This document shows, one piece after another, positions 55,801 through 64,000 of a DNA stretch of 64,000 nucleotides. Origin of the DNA: Theobroma cacao (Eukaryota; Streptophyta; Magnoliopsida; Malvales; Malvaceae); the NCBI RefSeq assembly GCF_000208745.1, contig NC_030853.1, forward strand, positions 17,716,960 through 17,780,959, given 5' to 3'. The position numbers and the translations under genes were made by a program. Within the stretch, counting starts at the first letter, position 1; the number at the start of each line of letters is the position of its first letter. The notes under the pieces are model-generated. The model was not told the DNA's origin. It made no database searches and saw nothing but the letters and a program-made list of their open reading frames with translations.

Positions 55801-56559
55801 CATACTGCTTGAGCCATCGTGCTACTGCTTCTTGTGAGAATTTGAACTTAAGTTAAAGTTTCATCTTTGTCCTACAATGTCTAAGGTTTATTTTTATAAA
55901 TTTAGCAATAACAGAGTATCCGGAGGGCACGATTTAAAGTACATTTATTTATAATAATATTTTTGCATTAAATACAATATTTGAACATTAATATGATAAT
56001 GATTTTTAATGCATTTTGTGAAACAATTTAAAGAGTGTATATTAGCAAAACTCATTTTTTTACTTATGCTAACAAAATGGAAAAAATATATAGACAAACA
56101 ACTAATAATGTGACACTATATACAAGTGGCTTTGACCTACTTTAATTAGAGCTATATTACACTATATGCAAGTGGCACATCCGGAAATTTTACTAATTAA
56201 GGATCCGTTTGTTTTGCAGTAAAAGATTTTTCAAAAAATCTTTTTAAGACTTATGCTTGTTTGGTAGACGAAAAATTAAATTTAGATATAAAATATTTTA
56301 AGTGTCAACAAGGTTAACCACGAAAAATGTATTACGCCCTTAAAAAGCATAAGATATTTTCTAGAGAACAATAAAAACACTTTTATACAAAGTTTATGAG
56401 TATAAGTTTGATGAATATTAATATTTAACTTAAAATATTAAAAAATATTAATATTTAACTTTGAAATAATTAATTTAAAATATAATATTTAAATTATATA
56501 ACAATATTAAAATTTAAAAAAATTATTTTAATGAAACCATTCAATACAATTAATTTTAT
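55801..56559. other. AT-rich intergenic region
   Basis: No gene seen. Confidence 0.5.
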
Positions 56560-56715
56560 ATTTATAAATGGAATAAATCTTACTAATAGTTATAATAAAA
56601 AATATTTCAATGATTATCATTTGATGAATACACATTTATAATAGGTTTAAATCTTACTAATACTTATAATAAAAAATATTTCAATAATTGTTATTTAATG
56701 AATACATATTTATAG
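56560..56715. repeat. ~78-bp direct duplication before the Ogre-like LTR
   Basis: Two copies of AAATCTTACTAATA(G/C)TTATAATAAAAAATATTTCAAT-type sequence, each ending GAATACA(C/T)ATTTATA. The second copy ends about ten bases before the LTR start. Confidence 0.75.
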
Positions 56716-58082
56716 ACACAAAAATTGTAACAAAATGATAAACAAAAAACGAATAAAAATAAAAGATTAAAAAAAATGAATGATGAAAAAAGAAAAGGGG
56801 AGAGGGTACGATTGGCAGGGTGCGGACGCACCCTGCCAGGCACCTCCCTCACCCTGCTAGACACAAAAAATTCTCGTCTGGCAGGGTAGTGGAGTGTGCC
56901 TCTTCCAAAGCCCAAGAACCAGGTATAAAAGGGGAGGGGGCACTGTAGCAATCAGGGGAGGATAACCTGCAAAAAAATGAAAAAAAAAAACCTAGCTTTC
57001 TAAGCAACCAAGAGCAGCCACAAATCGCCAAAAAAACAAAAAAAAATCAATCAAATCAAAAAAATACCCTAAGTTTTTCTAGCAGCTAGAATCAACACAG
57101 CAAAAAATACACCCAATAGGTAAAAAAAAATCATCAAATATATGCACAAAAAAGGATAGGAAGCCTTGGGTTTTAGGCTCGCCGCCGGTGAAAGGAAGAA
57201 GTAGAGAGATGAGAGAGTTTGGTTCGAACGACGCCGGTGAGGGGAGCAAAGCCAGATTTGGGTGACGAAAGTAAAAAAAGGCTTCGGTGGCCGACGGGAA
57301 GAGAGAGAGAGGGTGAGAGGCCGACGTCGAAAAAGGGAAAGAGAGGGAGATCCGATTTAGTGGGAGCTGGGGCTTTTGGGTTTTACCAACCACCGGTGAA
57401 AGGAGAGAATGAGATCTTGACCACCGGTGAAAGGAGAGTGAGAGAGATCTTGACCACCGGTGAAAGGAGATCTGGAGATCGGATCGAGCAGAGTTAAGGG
57501 GGTCAGATTTGGTGGCACGGTTGGCACCGACAAAGAAGAAGAGTTTTCGGGTGGTTGGTGAAAGGAGAAAGGTTCGAGCTGTCCCAGGAAAGAGACAGTC
57601 GACCAGTGTAGGAAAGACGTTGCCGGTTTAGGAGAGAGTTGACCGTTGGGTTGGTCGGCGATTTGTAGAGAGAAGGGAGAGAGTAAGGTCTTTAGAGAGA
57701 GAAACTGAAAGAAAAAAAATGAAGAGAAAAGGGGAAAAAGGAGCTTATATAGTAAGAGCGTAGAGGTCCCTAAACAATGCCGTTCCTAGCTTGTGGGGGA
57801 GCCTCTCCTTATCACACCGAACGACGTCGTTTTGATAGCTGGGGAGTCACCTTGCGAGATACCAGGTGGACCGAAGCTTGGAGAAGACCGGCTATCTTGG
57901 GGCCGCTCTTAGCCCAAGATAGGTAAATTGCTTTTTTCTTTTGATTTGTTTTTGTGGTTTGCTTAGCCCATTGTTTAGATATAAAGATAATTAGTTTTTT
58001 TTTTAAATTAGAATAAAAGATAATATATATATACAAAAAATAAAAAAAAATTAAATTATCAGATGACAAGAAAAAACATATA

Positions 58083-59055
58083 NNNNNNNNNNNNNNNNNN
58101 NNNNNNNNNNNNNNNNNNNNNNNNNNNNNNNNNNNNNNNNNNNNNNNNNNNNNNNNNNNNNNNNNNNNNNNNNNNNNNNNNNNNNNNNNNNNNNNNNNNN
58201 NNNNNNNNNNNNNNNNNNNNNNNNNNNNNNNNNNNNNNNNNNNNNNNNNNNNNNNNNNNNNNNNNNNNNNNNNNNNNNNNNNNNNNNNNNNNNNNNNNNN
58301 NNNNNNNNNNNNNNNNNNNNNNNNNNNNNNNNNNNNNNNNNNNNNNNNNNNNNNNNNNNNNNNNNNNNNNNNNNNNNNNNNNNNNNNNNNNNNNNNNNNN
58401 NNNNNNNNNNNNNNNNNNNNNNNNNNNNNNNNNNNNNNNNNNNNNNNNNNNNNNNNNNNNNNNNNNNNNNNNNNNNNNNNNNNNNNNNNNNNNNNNNNNN
58501 NNNNNNNNNNNNNNNNNNNNNNNNNNNNNNNNNNNNNNNNNNNNNNNNNNNNNNNNNNNNNNNNNNNNNNNNNNNNNNNNNNNNNNNNNNNNNNNNNNNN
58601 NNNNNNNNNNNNNNNNNNNNNNNNNNNNNNNNNNNNNNNNNNNNNNNNNNNNNNNNNNNNNNNNNNNNNNNNNNNNNNNNNNNNNNNNNNNNNNNNNNNN
58701 NNNNNNNNNNNNNNNNNNNNNNNNNNNNNNNNNNNNNNNNNNNNNNNNNNNNNNNNNNNNNNNNNNNNNNNNNNNNNNNNNNNNNNNNNNNNNNNNNNNN
58801 NNNNNNNNNNNNNNNNNNNNNNNNNNNNNNNNNNNNNNNNNNNNNNNNNNNNNNNNNNNNNNNNNNNNNNNNNNNNNNNNNNNNNNNNNNNNNNNNNNNN
58901 NNNNNNNNNNNNNNNNNNNNNNNNNNNNNNNNNNNNNNNNNNNNNNNNNNNNNNNNNNNNNNNNNNNNNNNNNNNNNNNNNNNNNNNNNNNNNNNNNNNN
59001 NNNNNNNNNNNNNNNNNNNNNNNNNNNNNNNNNNNNNNNNNNNNNNNNNNNNNNN
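58083..59055. other. Assembly gap (973 N)
   Basis: A run of N within the Ogre-like LTR, following AT-rich sequence. Confidence 0.99.
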
Positions 59056-59395
59056 ATATAATTGCATTAGCCTAGCATATATATATGTTGCATCATGCAT
59101 ATCATTGCATATAAATATTTCTGTTTTCGAGTTTAAGCCCCGATGATGGGATCTTCCGAGGATCTTGCGAAGGCAAGTATTTCTCAAAAAGTTTCCTAGG
59201 TGAAAAGATGTCCTCGGGTCCCACCAGTATGATGGGAGGGCTTGAGAAACATCTTTAATAAAAGGCTTTTGCCCGAATTAAGTTCATTATGTACGAAAAT
59301 ATTATTTTAAAAAAGAAAACGTACGATGACTCTGATGATGGGAATTATTCGTCAAATTTGCGAAGGCGAGTTTCTCAGATAATTCCCTAGGTGAG

Positions 59396-59517
59396 AGAAT
59401 ACCCCGAGTCCCAGCAATATGATGGGCGGATTCGAAAAAATATCCTTTATAAAAGGTATACCCCGAGTCCCACCAATATGATGGGCGGATTCGAAAAAAT
59501 ATCCTCTATAAAAGGTT
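59396..59517. repeat. ~59-bp tandem duplication in the Ogre-like LTR
   Basis: Two near-identical copies of TACCCCGAGTCCCA(G/C)CAATA + TGATGGGCGGATTCGAAAAA and a TATAAAAGG end. A more diverged copy with CCTCGGGTCCCACCAGTATG lies at 59212-59270. Confidence 0.9.
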
Positions 59518-59944
59518 ATTCATCCGACATTTTTATCTCACACCATGCATTTCATCTTGCCACCCATTTGCATTCCATTTTAGGTTAAATAGGAGATAAA
59601 ATAGGAGAATAATAACTAAGGAAATATAGTGAAATTAAAAATTAAAGCTTAATAGGATAATCTAAAAATGGTACTGTTTATGGAACGGGCATCCCGGGGG
59701 TGCTAATCCTTCCCCGTGTGTAACCGTACTCCCGAACTTAGATCTAGAAAAACGTAGACCAGTTTAAAGTTCTTTTCGATGGGCCTAAAATTAATTTAAG
59801 GTTTCATCGATTAGGATCGAGTCAATAAGTGGCCAATCGCACCTAGTAAAAAAAAAAGATTGGTGGCGACTCCTAGTTTAATTTTTAGTGAGTTTTCACA
59901 TCACGTCTGGTAGTCGGGTTCCCGGACCCGCACGTTACAACAGC

Positions 59945-59963
59945 TGGCGACTCCACTGGGGAC
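59945..59963 (+). other. Primer-binding site, tRNA-Arg type
   Basis: TGGCGACTCCACTGGGGAC starts five bases after the LTR end. It matches the site used by Ogre elements. Confidence 0.85.
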
Positions 59964-60752
59964 TTGCCAAGAGTCGAATCATTAAATAATAATAGGTTAT
60001 CCAAGGCTTTAAATAATTCGATGTTTCCTTAGTATTAATGATTTGTTCTGCATTTTTGTTTGGTGCATTCATTTGTTTCGCATTTATTACTTTATTGCTT
60101 TTAATAATTGTGGGGGATTTAGGATAAAGGGATGTGAGATTGTTACTCCGAACTCGATGTTTCATTCACACACACAACACATTTTGCATTCATGTATAAA
60201 CCCTCCACCCGGGTTATGTCCCTTTTAGGAGGGAGTTTAGTAGCTACGCTCTCGTGAGGTGATAACCTCCACACGGGCTAGTGAAGACTCCCACTCAAAT
60301 TGAACCTAGTCCGTTTAAAGCCTGTAATGGGTGAAGACTGGGGTGCCTTACTAGTCGGCGTGGACGACAGTGAGGAACGATTTGGGAACCTTAGCTCTGT
60401 CTATAATCCTAACCCAGCATATAGAACACCGAGAGCAGCTTAATCTTAGGTAGGGCCACACCCGTGAGAGTAAACCTTATAAATGAGTACACATGAAGGA
60501 ATTTCTTCCACTCCCTCTATTTTAAATTATGCCATGAGATAATAAAGTATCGTGGAGTAGACAATAATACCCATGATATTGCTTATTATTCTCTTATTAT
60601 TTTTAACACTCCATTCTTTCTTTTTACCATACTAACTTAAGTTTATTTTGCTTGTCATGCGCATGTTACATGTTCATTTGCATGCATCGTAATTGCATAT
60701 AAGAGAAATATTGGCTACACAACATCCAACCTAAGAGATCCCAGTTACATCC
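59964..60752 (+). other. Leader of the Ogre-like element
   Basis: Non-coding leader between primer site and ORF1. GC-richer than the spacers, with CACACGGGCTAGTGAAGACT-type sequence near 60270. No gene supported. Confidence 0.5.
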
Positions 60753-62639
60753 ATGGCATCGTCATTGGCAGATCCGCTCAATATATACAGAAATGACTAT
60801 GAGATAGAGTTACAGATGGGACAGATCCAACAAAAAAAAAGAAACCGTTTGACCCAAGGACATGTCCCAACTTTACCCGAGAAAGTTCACTTGGACCTTC
60901 AACAGAACGACTTCACAGAAATGATAGGGATTTGGGAACAGTGGAGACGTGCTCACCGAGACAATTTTTAGAACAAGTATGGACACATTGCATGGCTCCT
61001 ATATGTACCCGTTGATGACCAGATGCTCCGAGCCATTGTCCAGTTTCGGGATCCCTCATACCGTTGCTTTGTCTTTAACAAGGTGGACATGACCCCTACC
61101 ATAGAAGAGTACTCTTCTCTACTCCGGATAGATCACATGTAGCCTGACAAGATCTATTGGAGGGCCCAAAAGACGGGACACCGACGAAAGTTGGCCAAGT
61201 TGTTAGGAATGACTACGGTAGAAGTGGATCAGCATTTGAAGAAGAAAGGAGACACAGAATGCCTTCCGTGGAGTTTCTTGAATTGATTTATTAAAAAACA
61301 CATGGAGGATGAACAAGGTCTCCTAGCTTTCGCAATGGCAATCTATGGCTTAGTGGTCTTCCCGAAGATTCTAGGTCACGTGGAGGTATCAGTCATAGAC
61401 TTCTTCAATCATGTGACAAGGAACATCAACCCGGCCCCATCCATCTTAGTTGAAACCTTTAGATCCTTGAATTTTTGTCGACGCAAAGGCGAGGGACGAT
61501 TCATCGGATGCGTTCAACTCTTAACCATATGGATCAAAAGCCACTTCGAATGCAAAGAGAGTAAATTTTGGAAGCTTTATCTGTCTGCGAGTTGTCCTAT
61601 CCTTGAGTTCTGCGAAAGTGAATGGCCCGACTGCAAGAGGAAGGAAAAATGGGTCGCAAGGCTCCGAAGGTTAATGAGCGTTGAAGTGACTTGGAGAGCT
61701 CCATGGATGCCACGAATGCAAGTAATGTATAAATGCGGGGACAAGCTATGGGTGCCCCTGATGGGACCATGAGGAGCCATTAGTTATGCACCGATAATGG
61801 TATGGAGATAGTTCGAATCTGAACAGTTTGTGCCCATGACTCATCAGCTCAACCAGTTAGAGTTCACATATGAAGAGCCGACAACGCTAAAGAAAATTGA
61901 GGAAATTGCACAAGATTAGAAGAAAACGTGCCAAGTAGATTAAAGGAGGGTTACCGATGAAGTCACTATAGGATATGATGCTTGGCACGACCAAAGGGTG
62001 AAGAATGTCGTATGCCCCTCAAAAAATTCATCACAACATCCCATAAACCTAAAGCCTCAAGATGTCCTACTAGAGACCGAGTTGACAAGAAAGAGACTTG
62101 AAAAGGAGATGATGAATATGAAACGGAGATATGAGGATGAGCTAGAAGAAATGAAGAAAGAGACGGCAAGAAAGGTACGGATGGCTTTGAAGGAGCGGGA
62201 TGAGTGGCATAGCAAGTTTGAGGAAGTGAACGTGACAAATTCTTCTCTGATAGCCAGAATGTAAGAACTCCAAAATGCCAATAATGTTTTGCAGCACGAG
62301 GTACGAAGACAAAAACAAACTATCCAAGAGTTGAGAAGTGACTGCGACTTAGAGACTACCATGGAAGGCTACAAGGCACAGTATGAAGCAGTAAGACGAG
62401 AGTATTTCCAAATGAAGGAAAGAAATGATTCGTGCACACAAAGCCTTCAAAGGAAAGAAGTTGAAATGCGATGGATACTGAGACAGATGAGAGAAGTGGT
62501 ATTTAGAGCTCGAGTGATGGCAAACAAAACCAAAGAACTCAGACAAGAGATTCTTTCAAGAGATGAATTGAGTGAGCGGTTGATCGATCACCTCAGGATG
62601 GTTAGGGACCAATATGACAAAGTTAGTTTTTCCTTTTGA
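60753..62639 (+). pseudogene. Ogre-type ORF1 (upstream of gag), decayed by stops only
   Basis: One reading frame runs from ATG 60753 to TGA 62637-62639 (628 codons) without a frameshift but with eight in-frame stops (about 60969, 61140, 61282, 61770, 61806, 61917, 61938, 62262). The N-terminal two thirds match the plant ORF1 domain of Ogre-like elements (KYGHIAWLLYVPVDDQMLRA, RDPSYRCFVFNKVDMTPTIE, PWMPRMQVMYKCGD). The last third (62070-62610) is a charged coiled coil (TRKRLEKEMMNMKRRYEDELEEM). The function of this ORF1 is unknown in the family. Confidence 0.8.
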
Positions 62640-62910
62640 TAGTTATGTAATGGTTTTAGACAATGATGTAATCGGATATTTAAGTTTTATGGATGCGGAT
62701 TTTCTTATGGTAAATGTTGGATGGCTAATATTTTTCTTATTTTTTTCTTTTCAATACATTTCATTTGCATCATAATTGCATGATCTAAATGAAAGTGATA
62801 AATAATAATGCATTCAACATAAAATTCTAACTTATCCCTTGAACCAATAGAACAAAATTTCAGAGAAACAAACTCTCCACAGATACAATACAAGAGTCCG
62901 TTCTAAGATC

Positions 62911-64000
62911 ATGGGGGACGAGCATTCGGAGAGGATGGACAAGATTGAGAAGAAGTAAGAAGAAATCATGGGTCAGTTATAAAAAATTTTGGAGTTGATA
63001 TCTACAAATAAAGAGAAGATAGCGGTAGAGAGTTCTGGTGCACCAGAAGACATTCAACAGACAAAAGCTAATACAGACCCTGTGTATCCACCAGGATTTA
63101 CACCACCACCTGCAAGGAATGCATCTATTCTCATGCCATCAATGGGTCAATATCTATTTTTTGGGATACCAATAGGGCCATCGCCGACTTATGCCCAACA
63201 AAGGCCAATTGGAGGGGCAAGTCCTTTAAATCCCATCTTTGTACCTGATCTAGACGATCCAAAGGAACAAGAGAAGCTCAAATGTGGATCCGTTGAATCG
63301 AAGGACAATCCTGATACCCACCAAAAATTTGACCTTTTTGAAGAGAGACTACGCATGATAGAAGGAATGGGAATGTATTGTTTTATGGATGCAATTGAAC
63401 TCTGTCTTGTTCTAAATGTGGTTATACCCCTAAAATTCAAAGTTCCAGACTTTGAGAAGTATGATGGAACCAAGTGCCTGGTCAAACACATCACCATGTA
63501 TTATAGAAGGATGGTCGCATATGCTCATAATGACAAACTCTTGATACATTGCTTCCAAGATAGCCTTACTGGTGCTGCAGTAAAGTTGTACGTCCAATTA
63601 GACTGCAATCAAATTCACACATGGAAAGACCTTACTCGGGCTTTTATAGCTCAGTATAAGCATGTTATAGATATGGCTCCGGATCGCCTTTCTCTACAAA
63701 ACATGGAGAAGAAACCCACTGAAAGCTTCAAAGAATATGCTTAGAGATGGAGGAATGTGGCCTCTCAAGTTTAGCCATCATTAACTGAGAAAGAGACCAC
63801 CGTAATGTTCGTTAACACCCTGCGGGCCCCTTACTATGAATGATTGGTCGGTAGTGCCACAAAAAACTTCGCTGATATGGTGATCTTAGGAGAGATGATA
63901 GAAATTGCCGTTAAGCAAGGAAAGATAGAAGGATGTGATGCGGCACACACAAAGAAAGGCAAAACTTTTAAGAAAAGGGAAGGAGAAGCCCAAGCCATTA
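62911..64000 (+). pseudogene. Ogre-like gag, decayed, cut by the window edge
   Basis: Frame from ATG 62911. After a Pro-rich linker (YPPGFTPPPARN, GIPIGPSPTYAQQRP) the gag core has KVPDFEKYDGTKC, HITMYYRRMVAYAHNDKLL, FQDSLTGAAVKLYV, WKDLTRAFIAQYKH and DMAPDRLSLQNMEKKPTESF, highly typical of Tat/Ogre gag. Five stops (near 62957, 62981, 63742, 63772 and 63841) break it. Four of them stand where the family has Gln and one where it has Arg. The frame is otherwise intact to 64000. Confidence 0.88.

Larger units (their letters stand above)
56726..59939 (+). repeat. 5' LTR of the Ogre-like element
   Basis: About 3.2 kb including a 973-base gap (58083-59055). A GA-rich part (57180-57720) has three CCACCGGTGAAAGGAGA repeats (57391, 57420, 57453). 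A TATA-like TTATATAG lies near 57745. The end (59680-59939) has the GC-rich CATCCCGGGGGTGCTAATCC block usual before this primer site. The open frames at 57079-57497 are in the GA-rich part and are not genes. Confidence 0.8.
56726..64000 (+). mobile_element. Ogre/Tat-like Ty3/gypsy element, 5' part
   Basis: 5' LTR (56726-59939), a tRNA-Arg-type primer site, a long leader, an extra ORF1 before gag, and gag running off the window. The LTR ends are TGTAAC...GTTACA. An ORF upstream of gag and a tRNA-Arg primer site are typical of the Ogre/Tat lineage. pol and the 3' LTR are beyond 64000. Both ORFs carry stop codons but almost no frameshifts. Confidence 0.85.

Noticed and set aside
57079..57497. 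Open frames in the GA-rich part of the Ogre-like LTR
   Set aside because: Low-complexity GA/CT composition with CCACCGGTGAAAGGAGA repeats inside an LTR. No domain.

Overview
The window is nuclear DNA of a flowering plant, almost certainly a eudicot. It holds an intact FERONIA-type receptor kinase, a RALF-like peptide gene, plant Mutator-like elements (MULEs) carrying a SUMO-protease gene, a chromovirus, an Ogre/Tat-like retroelement that uses a tRNA-Arg primer site, and very AT-rich spacers. The repeat style suggests Malvaceae (for example a cacao relative), but nothing here proves the species. Five runs of N mark assembly gaps.

Layout. 1-8241: the right part of a decayed MULE (MULE-1, minus strand; its left end appears to lie outside the window), with a transposase pseudogene, several tandem arrays and a small relic gene. 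8242-16073: the only clearly genic stretch. A RALF-like secreted peptide gene (10385-10729, minus) stands head-to-head with a 910-residue FERONIA-like receptor kinase (12905-15637, plus). 16074-31700: retrotransposon sediment. A 9.4-kb LTR element (16248-25660, TSD TTTAT) contains another LTR of its family and lies in a possible CACTA-like relic. A solo LTR (26358-29028, TSD TTAAT), two more LTR fragments and a LINE reverse-transcriptase relic follow. 31838-54360: a second MULE (MULE-2, plus strand) bounded by a perfect 9-bp target duplication, carrying a transposase pseudogene and, in opposite orientation, a DUF1985/Ulp1-type cysteine protease pseudogene. Near its right end sits a chromodomain Ty3/gypsy element (42446-54230), itself broken by two solo LTRs (45421-48346, 49927-52798) that each have near-perfect 5-bp duplications. 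54370-56725: spacer with a second small secreted-protein gene (55212-55553, minus) whose propeptide resembles RALF precursors but whose C-terminus does not. 56726-64000: 5' LTR, primer site, extra ORF1 and gag of an Ogre/Tat-like element running off the window.

How the parts relate. The biologically active core is probably the peptide/receptor pair: RALF peptides are known ligands of FERONIA-clade receptors, and here a RALF-like gene and such a receptor start 2.2 kb apart in divergent orientation, with a second RALF-propeptide-like gene about 40 kb away beyond the transposon block. Everything else is mobile DNA in decay. The mobile ORFs are broken largely by stop codons that look like C-to-T or G-to-A transitions, as expected for long-methylated DNA, while the receptor and both peptide ORFs are intact.
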